64,000 bases of DNA from Shinisaurus crocodilurus (lineage: Eukaryota > Chordata > Lepidosauria > Squamata > Shinisauridae). Under the pieces are notes generated by a model. It saw nothing but the letters and a program-made list of their open reading frames with translations. It made no database searches and was not told the origin of the DNA. How positions within the stretch are numbered: position 1 is the stretch's first letter; every line of letters begins with the position of its first letter. Location: positions 41,501,802 through 41,565,801 of the forward strand of contig CM037879.1 of assembly GCA_021292165.1 (NCBI GenBank). Direction: 5' to 3'. A program made the translations under genes and the position numbers. Shown here one piece after another: positions 53,391 to 62,833 of this stretch.

Positions 53391-54075
53391 GAGAGAGAGG
53401 TGTAGTGTTTAGAGTGCTGGACTGGGACTCGGGAGAGCTGGGTTCTAGTCCCCACTCAGCCATGAAGTTCACTGTGTGACTTTGGGCCAGTCACTGGGCC
53501 GGTTCACACGACCCAGGCTGCAGGCAGGGGAGGAACCATGGGGCCGTCTGCGGGGTCTGGCGGGGCGCCGCACATGACCGGCGTCCCCCCACGCGTGGGC
53601 AGACCCCGTAGTCCCTGCACCACAGTGCGGGCCTCCCGGCACTAGGGGGCAGGGCCCCAGGATGCCCAGAGGGGCCATTTGGCTCCACAGGCAGGGGCGG
53701 CGGCGGCTCCGGCCGCTCTGGGCTGCCGTCTCTGTGGGGACCCTGCGGGACGGCCGCCCGCTGTTCGGACGGCACGGTGACCACGCGCGGTAGGGGCTTA
53801 CCCCTCTACCGACCATGGTCACTTTGCGAGCGTCCCACGCGTGGCTGCCCCGCGGGGGCACCCCCGGTCGGCGTGCACACGACACGGGAACCGCGGGGGA
53901 CTTGCGGTTCCCATGTCATGCGAACAAGCCCACTGACTCTTAGCCTAACCTACCTCACAAGGTGGTTTTGAAGGTAAAATGGAGAGGAGTGGGAGGACCA
54001 TGTAAGCTACCTTGGGTTCCTTGGAAGAGGAAAAAAGGCGGGATATAAATGTAATAATAAATGATAAATAATAAA
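53391..54075 (+). mobile_element. MIR-like tRNA-derived SINE split by a GC-rich insertion
   Basis: The head at 53391-53496 has GTGTAGTGTTTAGAGTGCTG (A box), GGGTTCTAGTCCCCACTC (B box) and GACTTTGGGCCAGTCACTG. The tail at 53931-54075 has CACTGACTCTTAGCCTAACC, CATGTAAGCTACCTTGGG and (AATA)n. The two parts join exactly as in the uninterrupted copy at 60638-60847. A polymerase III SINE. Confidence 0.88.
53497..53930. mobile_element. GC-rich, TIR-bearing insertion within a SINE
   Basis: A sharply GC- and CpG-rich block of about 434 bp in AT-rich surroundings. The ends GGCCGGTTCACACGAC and GTCATGCGAACAAGCC are inverted with about 12 of 16 positions matching. A CACTG direct repeat lies at 53492-53496 and 53931-53935. 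The long minus-strand frames inside (rich in Arg, Pro and Gly) are GC artefacts. Superfamily unknown; a 5-bp TSD is not typical of hAT. Confidence 0.7.
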
Positions 54076-54370
54076 TTAATAAAGCCATGGTTCCCTTAAC
54101 TCTGGTAAAGATCCCAAGTGTACAGTCAAATCTTGATGCAGCTTGCTGTACTGTCCCCAGAGAATATGTATAGGGGAGCACCAGTGAGACCTGCTTACTA
54201 TGTTGAAAACAAAGAAGCCGGAAAGGCAGAGGATCTGCCTAAACCATGTTTGATATTATGCCTACATAGATGTAAGGGTTCCACCCTTAAAGGCAGCCTA
54301 ACAAGAAGTATAAATAAATAAAAGGTAAATAAATAGGCATATGTCTACATAGACATAATCATTATGTCTA

Positions 54371-54400
54371 TACTTCAAGCTATGGGTATAGCTTGAAGTA
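54371..54400. repeat. Perfect 13-bp-arm hairpin
   Basis: TACTTCAAGCTAT, loop GGGT, ATAGCTTGAAGTA. A second small inverted repeat (AGACATAATC / ATTATGTCT) lies just upstream. Confidence 0.9.
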
Positions 54401-54719
54401 TCCTGGACTTTACATCCTGGACTGTAGCCAGTCCTAAACTATGTTTTGGGTATTCGGATGTAATGCTTTATTACTAGCATTTTAGAAGCTATCTTTAGTC
54501 TGCAGTTTTACATAATTGTGGCAGGTGAAGGGTTGGTCCTTTTTCTGAACTAAAAAATAAGTCTCACACTCTGCAATCAGATTGTAAATATGTAAATCAG
54601 GCTGCCAAGGTTCCACCTGTACCAGGACACCTTGATCAGCTCCTTAAAGATATCTGCCTCTTTAAGAGCCCCTCCTGTATCAGGATGCCAATTCTCTGCC
54701 TCTTTACCTCCTCTTCCCA

Positions 54720-54986
54720 GTCATCATCATCATCAGGCGATCACTCATGACCGAGTAAGATTGTCTTCCAGGATAAAAGGAGGAAATTCTAAAGAGGATT
54801 GTGTAGACTCTAGTGATGGGTCCGTAAGTGACTGTGGAGGCCAATTCTAGATCCACACAGCTTCCCACAGTGAGGACACAGGTTACCAGATGGAAGATGG
54901 TCCTGTAAAGGATTCGTTTGACGTGCTTTCTGCTTAGCACGTTTCTCCCTTTCACCTTGCACTCGGGCTTCTTCAAAGTCCATGGA
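54720..54986 (-). mobile_element. Vingi/Ingi-like element, short 3' fragment (copy 4)
   Basis: Starts with (CAT)n and CAGGCGATCACTCATGACCG, and matches the 3' UTR and last 50 or so codons of copies 1-3. Truncated at the GAAGCCCGAGTGCAAGG region. A few extra substitutions (for example CTTTCTGCTTAGC against CTTTTCGCTTAGC) suggest it is somewhat older. Confidence 0.9.
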
Positions 54987-54989
54987 CCT

Positions 54990-55525
54990 TTAACAGTAAC
55001 TGGGATTAGGCCTTAGGCGTGGTGTAAAAGACACTCCAACAACTTGCTTTTAACAATAGCTGTTTACTGTAGTAAATATTGGTAAAGTAGAATCACATTA
55101 ACTTAGGGTAATTACACAAATAGAGCTGTAAGATTACAAAAAGCCAGTATAAGGGAAATAAAAGGAAAAATAATGCAAGGTTCTCTAACCTAGCTACCTG
55201 TAAGCTTAGTAGAGATTCCTTTCCCCAGACTTTTCCTAGCTGTTCTGCAGTTCTTTAGTGATAGTCAGACTCTCTTCTCTGTCTGCTTCACTCTTTCTCC
55301 AATGTCGCTCTCTCAGTCTGCCACCCCCTGCAGCTCCAGATCCACTCTTTATATACACTTCCAAGGACTAGAAAGTTACAATCTTGTGACCTCAAACTGG
55401 AGAAATGAAACTTAACTCTATTGGGTGAAAATGAAACTCACAAATGCCTCCCTCCCACCAGGAGATGTTTGGGCCTACAGGCTTCAACTAACTCAGGCCT
55501 GTGTAGGCCTCAATCCTTCACACAG
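54990..55525 (-). mobile_element. Probable LTR
   Basis: In reverse complement it starts TGTGTGAAGGATTGAGGCC near 55522 and contains a TATA-type GTATATAAAGAGTGG (about 55345-55359). It ends near CCTAATCCCAGTTACTG beside the Vingi fragment. Length and layout fit an LTR; no coding interior, and TSD not determined. Confidence 0.5.
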
Positions 55526-55727
55526 GCATACTGCAGCTGCAAAACCTGGTGTATTGGAAGACATGGAATAATACAGTGAGAACCCCTAACCAAGAGGAAG
55601 AAGTAGCTACAATGCTGGACTTGGATGTGAGAAACCTAGGGTTCAGGCTTGTGCTCTTCTATTACTCTCTCTGAATAGCCTCAGGCAAGTCTCTATTTTT
55701 CAACATAGCCTTCTGAGCTCCATAGAG

Positions 55728-56469
55728 CAGGGGTCTCAAACGTGGAGCCCACAGGAACCCCTCAAATTCCCCCCCTGTTTTTCTAATATATGCACATGGA
55801 TTTGTATGAAATGCATACAACTTTCTAGCAATTACACATAGGCTGTTGCATGTTGTTGATAGTATCCCAACATTAGGCTTCAATAAAAGTGAACCAAATA
55901 AGTATCCATTTGAAGTTGACATCTATATGCCACCCATTCATATATCGAAAGCATTGTAGGGTCCTCAATCCATTGCATTACAGCAGGTGAGTGTTTATTC
56001 TTCCAATTTTGTAATATAAGTCTTTTACCTGTCAGAAGGGTACAGAGAATCCATTTCCCCTTCCATTTGTTAATTTCCATGAAGCAGGTAAATAATTTAA
56101 AAGAGCATGTACATACATCAGTGAATATTAAGGACTGGTCCAGTACAAAATTTATCTGTGTAATAACCTCCTCCCAAAATGAAGCAACTACTGGACATTG
56201 CCAAAATGTGTGTGTTTAAAAGAAGCATTAGCTGTATTGCACCACCAGCAATTAGCTGAATTAGACAATCCCTTATTAAAGAGACGTTGCAGTGTCCAAT
56301 AGGCACAGAACAAAAGTTTTTGCTGAATAAAATGCAGCCGAAGATCTATAGACACGACAGGTAGACGCCAAAGCAGCAATCCACTGGTTAGGCATTTTGT
56401 GGTGTTGCCCACAGCAGTTTCTCAAATTCCCAATTGTGCCCACGGGTCCAAAAAGCTTGGGGACCACTG
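55728..56469. mobile_element. hAT MITE split by an L1 fragment
   Basis: The outer pieces are CAGGGGTCTCAAACGTGG ... CTCAAATTC (55728-55772) and TTCTCAAATTCCCAATTG ... AGCTTGGGGACCACTG (56418-56469). The flanks CCATAGAG and CTACAGAG agree at six of eight bases, a decayed hAT TSD. The CTCAAATTC word occurs on both sides of the inner L1 insertion and may be its target duplication. Confidence 0.65.
55775..56412 (-). pseudogene. L1-type LINE ORF2 C-terminal fragment
   Basis: The minus-strand frames give LLWRLPVVSIDLRLHFIQQK, then NKGLSNSANCWWC. After a frameshift come TFWQCPVVASFWEEVI and TGKRLILQNWKNKHSP, then QWIEDPTMLSIYEWVAYR, ending YLVHFY with a stop at 55880. The order C..C, FW..CP....FWEEV, NWK and a terminal E..A.R block is the L1/Tx1-type ORF2 C-terminus. 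RT and endonuclease are absent. Confidence 0.8.
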
Positions 56470-56929
56470 CTACAGAGGAAGGGTAGGGTACTAATAAATG
56501 ATGCTCAGTTCCCCACATGCATACCGAAGCCTTTAGCTGCCCATTTATAAACTACTATTCTGAAGAGCCATACATGTTAAAAAACAAAAAAGAAACAAAA
56601 AAGGAAGCTGAGATTTCACAGTTTTGTATAGGTTACTAACTTTTCCACCCTTGCCTAGACTGAAAGGTAAAAGCCATTCAGAATTTTTGATATACTGTAT
56701 CGGAACATCATAATGCAGGGTAGACTTGGCTTTATACACTCATAGAAAACATCAGCGCAGGAGAGAGCAAAGCCACTCTAAGTGTAGTGTGTTTCACTTC
56801 TTTCTTTCTTTTTTTTAAAAGTAGCCATCCCAGGGCATTCCAGATCAGGGCCACAGCACATGTGGCGGTTTAACCTTTTTGTCCTCACCAAAGTCCTGAC
56901 AAAAATTGTCCCTACAAAGCTATTTGATG
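56470..56929. other. No recognised feature
   Basis: AT-rich sequence up to the Vingi-like insertion, ending in the ATTTGATG target site. Confidence 0.35.
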
Positions 56930-57814
56930 CAGAAGCATACGAAAAACTTGGTCTCTCACTTAACATCAAAAAAAACCAAAGTGCTTCATCAGCAAGTGCA
57001 AGCCAATCCTTTGGTGATGCCATCTATCCAGCTTGGCGGGACAATACTGGAAAATGTCGATCATTTTCTCTATCTTGGCAGCTATCTTTCTGTTACAGCT
57101 AACATCGACAGTGAAATCCAGCATCGTTTGAGCTCCGCAAGTGCCGCATTTTCTCGAATGAAACATAGAGTGTTCGAGGATCGGGATATTTGTAAGAAGA
57201 CCAAAACACTGGTTTATGAAGCCATTGTATTACCAACTTTATTGTATGCCTGCGAAACATGGACTATCTATAAACGTCACTTCCACCTCCTTGAAAGGTT
57301 TCATCAACCTTGCCTCCGGAAAATCCTGCAAATTACTTGGGAAGATAGGCGAACAAATGTCAGTGTACTGGAAGAAGCAAAGACTACTAGCATTGAAAAA
57401 ATGATCCTTCAACGCCAACTTCAGTGGACCGGTCATGTTGTTCGAATGCCTGACTGCCGTCTCCCAAAGCAGTTACTTTACTCCCAACTCAAGGATGGAA
57501 AGCGGAATATCGGTGGTCAATATAAGAGGTTTAAAGATGTTCATAAGGCAAATCTAAAAAAATGCAATATAAACATCGAAAACTGGGAAGCTCTGGCCCA
57601 TGAACGATCTAAATGGAGGTTGGCCTTTCACAAAGGTTCCATGGACTTTGAAGAAGCCCGAGTGCAAGGTGAAAGGGAGAAACGTGCTAGGCGAAAAGCA
57701 CGTCAAATGAATCCTTTACAGGACCATCTTCTATCTGGTAACCTGTGTCCTCACTGTGGGAAGCTGTGTGGATCTAGAATTGGCCTCCACAGTCACTTAC
57801 GGACCCATCGCTAG
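56930..57814 (+). pseudogene. RT C-terminal half with C2H2 finger (Vingi-like copy 3, frameshifted)
   Basis: The protein has the same order as copies 1 and 2: FLYLGSYL, LYACETWTIY, LQWTGHVVRMP, CPHCGK and HSHLRTHR. The A-run in ACATCAAAAAAAACC has eight A where copies 1 and 2 have seven. The first 17 or so codons (AEAYEKLGLSLNIKK) are therefore in one frame and the remainder in another. Private changes include FHQPCLRK for FHQRCLRK and KRARRKA for KRAKRKA. No RT catalytic motif. Confidence 0.85.
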
Positions 57815-57902
57815 AGTCTACACAATCTTCTTTAGAATTTCCTCCTTTTATCCCGGAAGACAATCTTACTCGGTCACGAGTGATCGCCTGATGATGATGA
57901 TG
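56930..57902 (+). mobile_element. Vingi/Ingi-like element, 5'-truncated (copy 3), with TSD
   Basis: Begins GCAGAAGCATACG within the RT domain and ends with CGCCTGATGATGATGATG. The octamer ATTTGATG occurs at 56922-56929 and 57903-57910, a direct target-site duplication. Nearly identical to copies 1 and 2. Confidence 0.9.
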
Positions 57903-57959
57903 ATTTGATGCGGGACATGGCAAATCTGATCATGAGAAATCCCAATAATGCCACTGTTG

Positions 57960-58284
57960 GAGGTGGCCCCCTGATTGTGCAAAACTCTTCCCAATGAGGT
58001 CCACCTGGCTGGCACCAACATTGTCATTTTGTCGGTGCTAGGTGCAGACTTTCTACTACTCCCAGGCATTTGACGGCATATAATGGGGCTTTTTAATGTC
58101 AGTTTTTTTAACAAAAAAAACCCCCAGGTTCTGGTAGTTTTATTGTTAATTGTTTTTATCTGTTTCAAATTGTTTTGAATTTTTGTATGTTAAAGGTTTT
58201 ATATTGTGTTTTATCATGTTGTGATCTGCCCGGAGAGCTTTGGCTATTGGGCAGTATAGAAATATAACGAATGAATGAATGAAT
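57960..58284 (+). mobile_element. L2-like LINE 3' end
   Basis: CCCAGGCATTTGACGGCATA, a T-rich UTR, ATCTGCCCGGAGAGCTTTGG, CTATTGGGCAGTATAGAAAT and a (GAAT)n tail. This is the same 3' UTR as the minus-strand L2 copies A and B, here on the plus strand. Confidence 0.8.
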
Positions 58285-58289
58285 TCTGC

Positions 58290-58680
58290 AATAGCATTAG
58301 CCCAACCCCCTCTCCTGTGAGCAAGTAATAATGGAGAGAACCACCTTGTTTAGGAGATTATATTTGGCAGTGTTAGGACACCATGACCTCAAATTAAAGT
58401 AAGCTCTGAACTGAACAGTTGAGGTTTAATCGAATTACATCCTTGTGAGTAATCTGTTGCCAATCTCAATCAAATGAAGGTGCCAATATGTGATGGCTTA
58501 AGTAGAAAGAGGGATTCTGTAGAAACTAGATCTCCGTGAATTCCATGTCAGAACTACTTGATTCCTCTCCCCTTTTACTGAGAGTGAGATTGGAAATATC
58601 TCCGAACCAGTAATGTAATTCAGTTTCTTTAAATTGCACAAAAATAAGGTTTTCAGGCAATGCAAACATAAACATTGACA
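58290..58680. other. No recognised feature
   Basis: Unique-looking sequence with no supported gene or repeat. Confidence 0.3.
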
Positions 58681-58682
58681 CT

Positions 58683-59440
58683 GGGCACGTTTGCACGTCA
58701 TACTAACCTACCCTAGCAATAAGCCATGCTGGGCTGGTTGTTCTGTGAACAATCTACGGTGTGCCCAACAGATGCTTGGGCTCACTGTGGATTGTTCACC
58801 CCCTCCCTCCCCCGTGGTCGTCCTGTGGGTATCCCAGGGGACACTGCAGCAAGACTTGTCTCCCCTTCTGCGCCGTGATCACAAGACGTTTTCGGCTCAC
58901 CACGGCTTTTTTGCTCTTTACCCTTTCCCCCCCAGAGATTGCAAAAGCCAGCTTGAGAGCCAGCTTTCGCAGTCCCCATTTTGAGAGCCAGAGCCACCTT
59001 CTCTTCATACATATAAAACAGCAATCCCTGATGCAGTGGCCACAGGTGCCATGGTACCACAGAGACCTTCTGTGGCACCCATGAGGCCCCTCGCTCTCCT
59101 CTCACCTGTTTCCCCAAAGTTTTGAGCAAGGAAGCAGCCACTGTGAGTTCTTGTGAGATTCTTGCACCAGCTGAAAGATCTTGCAAGGTTTCAGGTCACC
59201 TGCAAGAACTGGAGGAACTGTGAAAGAAAGCAGTCAGAGGGAGACAGAGCAGCCAGGGAGACAGAGGTGGGAGAGAGAGCAGCCAGAGAGAGAGAACACA
59301 GATACCTGGTTCATATGATCGCAGCTGGGGAAATAAGCCATAGTGGCTTATTTCCCCACTGCATGTGTCATTCGTGCGTGCCAGGGGGGTTAGCATAATT
59401 ACCCTCAGCAGCACGGCTTGTCATTTCATACAACCCTGGC
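58683..59440. mobile_element. Possible foldback/MITE region (CACGTTTGCACGTCA type)
   Basis: 58683 starts GGGCACGTTTGCACGTCATA, similar in style to the GGCCGGTTCACACGAC end at 53497. Within 59310-59372, GGGGAAATAAGCCATAG faces TGGCTTATTTCCCCACTGCATG, a strong hairpin, and GGTTCATATGATC is mirrored by GTCATTTCATACAACC at 59420. Probably one or two non-autonomous DNA elements; limits are uncertain. Confidence 0.45.
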
Positions 59441-59621
59441 CAGGGAGAGAGAGAGAAAGCACTGCACATACACGGGAGGTGCTCCCAACATTTGGTGACT
59501 GGCCAAACACCCCACAGCAGCCATTTTGTGGTGGTGCCACTACACTTTTTCAAAATTGCAGATGCGTTCGCAGACCCCAAAAGATTAAGGCCCCTGAGTA
59601 TAAAATGATGCTTCTTTAGAC

Positions 59622-59756
59622 CAGTGTTCTCCAACCTTGGGTCCCCAGATGTTTTTGGCCTACAACTCCTAGCATGCCTCAGCCAGCATAGCTGGCTGGG
59701 GCATGCTGGGAGTTGTGGGCCAAAAACATCTGGGGACCCAAGGTTGGAGAACACTG
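59622..59756. mobile_element. Palindromic hAT MITE with perfect TSD
   Basis: Almost the whole 135 bp is one inverted repeat: CAGTGTTCTCCAACCTTGGG to the centre near 59689, and back to CCCAAGGTTGGAGAACACTG. The octamer CTTTAGAC flanks both sides (59614-59621 and 59757-59764). The arms differ at only a few positions (CTCCTAGCATG against CATGCTGGGAG). Confidence 0.95.
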
Positions 59757-59764
59757 CTTTAGAC

Positions 59765-60637
59765 ACTAGAACATACATAACAGCGCAACATATCTCATTC
59801 TCATCTCAACTGTCCAAACTAGTTTGTCAAAGCAGTGACCAATCCCGTCATTAAAATGCTGGGACTTGAAGCAACATAGGCTTTAAAATGCAAAATAATG
59901 CTTCTTAGACCAGACAAAAAAATGAAGCGAAGGGAAAGGTGGTGTGGGGAAGGGAGCTGGGTGCTGTTGAATGTGTTGCAGTTTGGAAGAGAATACCAAA
60001 GAATTGAACATTTTTAAAAAATTTAAAAAATGTAAAAAAGGAAAAACTAGAAAGCATGCATAGGTTAGAGGGGAAAGGGTTATGGATGTAAAATGAAACA
60101 AAAAGCATAATATTTTGTGTAATAATCGCTGTTGGAAAATAAATAAGAACTCCAGTGGAAAAATATGTACTTTGGTAGAATAATTTATTTTTAAATTTGC
60201 AATTTACTATCGAAAAACAGTGGGACTGAATCATGGGGAAACAAATGCGAAAGTAAAACAAAGCAAAAGGAGACATTTGTCCATCACTAAGTGGAAGAGG
60301 AGAAAAAAATAATCACAGTGCTCTTGTTCCCAGTCAGACTTTGAAATTTTGTTAACTAGTACAGTGCTGTGAATATGAACCACCAAGGTCTTTGTCCCAA
60401 AGAAACTACCAGGCAGCAACAGATGGCACAAAGGGCCTTTATGCAGGAAAACCTTTGGGGGCAAATTGCAGTTTCAGAGTATTTTCAGCTGGAAAAGGAT
60501 GTGGAAAGAAAGGGTTAACCTGTCTGTGCCACAGTCGTGATCCAGATTGCCCCCCCCACTCCATTAAGAAAGAGAAATGCCCAGCCCTAAGCACACTGAT
60601 TAAACATGCTACTAATGCAACATGTTGGGGGTTTGGG
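59765..60637. other. No recognised feature
   Basis: AT-rich sequence with short A-runs; open frames are low-complexity. A C-run lies near 60550. Confidence 0.35.
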
Positions 60638-60847
60638 TTACATTTATATCCCATCTCTTCCTCCAAGGAGCCCAAGGACAGGATCCTTCTCTTCTCCATT
60701 TTCTCCTCACAACAACCCTGTGAGTTAGGTCAGGCTGTGAGTTAGTGACTGGCCCAAAGTCACCCAGTGAGCTCCATGGCTGAGTGGGGACTAGAACCCG
60801 GGTCTCCCCAGTCCCAGTCCAGCACTCTAACCACTACGCCACACTGG
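60638..60847 (-). mobile_element. MIR-like tRNA-derived SINE, near full length
   Basis: Read in reverse: CCAGTGTGGCGTAGTGGTTAG (A box), GGACTGGGACTGGGGAGACC, CGGGTTCTAGTCCCCACTC (B box), CCATGGAGCTCACTGGGTGA, CACAGGGTTGTTGTGAGG and GGATATAAATGTAA. This is the reference copy for the headless tails at 481, 1175 and 18679 and for the split copy at 53391. Confidence 0.9.
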
Positions 60848-60879
60848 ATCTCATGGACCTCACATGTAGTTTGGCGCTC

Positions 60880-60964
60880 AGGCTGCAATCATATACCCAT
60901 TTACTTGGGAGTGAGACCTGGCATATGGAGACTTCCTTCTAAGTAAACATCCAAAGGATCGGGT
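60880..60964. mobile_element. Short palindromic MITE (GCAATCCTATGCA family)
   Basis: CAGGCTGCAATCATATACCC, TTTACTTGGGAGTGAGACC, TTCTAAGTAAACATCCAAAGG. Diverged but in family order. Confidence 0.7.
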
Positions 60965-62421
60965 TATGATAAAGTAAAGGATATAGTAGGAAATCCTGTG
61001 CCTCATTGAATGGAATTGTCCTTGGAGATATTCACAGAGTCTCTGAAGAGCCTGGCACCTTGGAGGTCATATCTCTAATTGAATGTAGAGGTGCCTTATT
61101 TTGGCTTTTTATATCAGTGAATATGATTAAACTCCCACTGTTGTGCTAAATTTCAAAGATTATAAAAAATCAGGGGAATTAAAAAGGTCACTGCAGTATT
61201 TCATTTCAATAGCAAATCTGTGGACTAATGTACACGTGCATAGGAGAATGCTTTGAAGTTCTCTTGGAAAGAGAACTTGTCCCCGATTTCATTCTGTCTG
61301 GGAAACTCCACCCAGCTCTACCAAAATAAGCACATCTGGTCGCTGAGTACCGGTCCCAGTCCAGAGAAGTGGGAAGATCTGCTGCTCCCACACACAGTGA
61401 GACTGTTTCCTTCTGCACCACATCAGAAGCGGGAAGAAAGAGAACCTCAGAAGCAGCTTGTGAAAAACTCCCTTACTAATAAGATCTCTCAAAGCCAATT
61501 TGGTGTCTCTGCAATCCCTGAGAGAGCTGAATATCGCCCAACCTTGACCCTGGCCTAGGAAGGCCTAAGTCATCACAGGGGCCAAAGATTCCACTACACC
61601 CTCCCAAGCGCCATCAATCTCCCTCCTCCTAGCTCCGTAAACCCCCCCATCCCCAGGAAACAAAACTTGTGTTGCTCCGCATCACTCCCCAACATGGACT
61701 TGCAGCTCTCGCTCTTCCTCCTGTCTGTCTGTCTGTCTGTCTCCCCCTCCCACACTTCTATAGCAGTGTCTGTGGTTTAGACTTCCTGCCCATTCCTGGA
61801 GTCCTACCCTCACCCGTTTCTGGAATGACACAATGTCAGATGAAGCAACAGCAGGAGCATGCCCAGCTAACTCCCCACCCCTACACAATCCCCCCACACA
61901 CACACACACAGCTTCCAATGCAGCGTGGGAGAGATACTGTTCCAAGAGTAAACGTTCAGTCTCCTGCAAGTCTTTAGGATCTAAAGAGTTTGATCAACCA
62001 GACCCTTCTGCCCGCCTCGCCACTCTGTGGCATTAGGGCAATCTTGCAGAGTGCTGCTTACGTCTTCATAGTCATCCCCACAACAACATTCCTTTGCACG
62101 GTACAGCATCCGGGCCTTGAACCAGGAGGAGGCCTGTGGCTTAGGCTTGTGTTGCCTGTTCCTTGCACCAGGGGCCAGAGGAGCAAATACAGGCAGTTTG
62201 AACCTGCATACTAACACCACAGCCCCAACTCCTCCTGGCCCTGGGAATGAGGCCATTTCTGAGAGCCAATCCAGTGCCACTATAAAGTTCCCAGATCTGG
62301 TGCACTCCCACAGTCTGGGAAGTCGGCTGTTGAGGAATGTTACTCTGCTATCCCTTTGTGCTTCCTGACTACCTGCTTGGCCTCTACAGGTACTTTCCAG
62401 CACTCAGACCTGGGGGCCTGT
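60965..62421. other. Unclassified stretch with simple repeats
   Basis: Contains (CTGT)5 at 61722-61741 and a CA run at 61893-61909. GC is slightly raised around 61560-62400. Open frames lack domain motifs, and I see no supported exon. Confidence 0.35.
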
Positions 62422-62833
62422 TAGGGTAGCCAGGTGTCCTACTTTACAGAGGACAGTCCTCCATTTTGGAGAGCTGGCAGAGGACGGTCCTCTATTTGAA
62501 GGCGTCCTCTATTTGATGGGCTGCCCAGTCCAAGTCTGGTTTAAAGTCAAAGAACCGGAAGAAGGGAGAGCAGAAGAGGCCTAGAAGTTGCCCATCAACA
62601 GTTAGAGCCTGGACAGCAGGTACACAGGTTACCTGGAGAGTCTTCTTGACTATGGTGAGATGTATTTTATTTCTATTTAAAATATAATTATTATTTCTAA
62701 ATTTATGCAAATATATATATATATATATATATATTGCATATGCAAATAGTTATGCAAATTCATATCCTCTTTTTTCTTTGGTGATGCGATTCCCCTTTTT
62801 GGGAATGTGAAAGTGGCCATGCTACCCAGACAG
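62422..62833 (+). mobile_element. Non-autonomous DNA element with TIRs (GGGTAGCCAGG)
   Basis: The left end GGGTAGCCAGGTGTCC and the right end GGCCATGCTACCC are inverted. The interior holds GAGGACAGTCCTCC iterations, a (TA)n run at 62707-62735 and no coding capacity. The best-bounded member of the family at 1828-2021 and 35985-36320. The flanking octamers do not match, so the superfamily is open. Confidence 0.6.

Noticed and set aside
53469..53885. 138-residue minus-strand open frame rich in Arg, Pro and Gly
   Set aside because: It lies across the GC-rich insertion in a SINE, where stop codons are rare by composition.
60770..60847. tRNA gene on the minus strand
   Set aside because: This is the promoter head of a MIR-like SINE with its usual tail.
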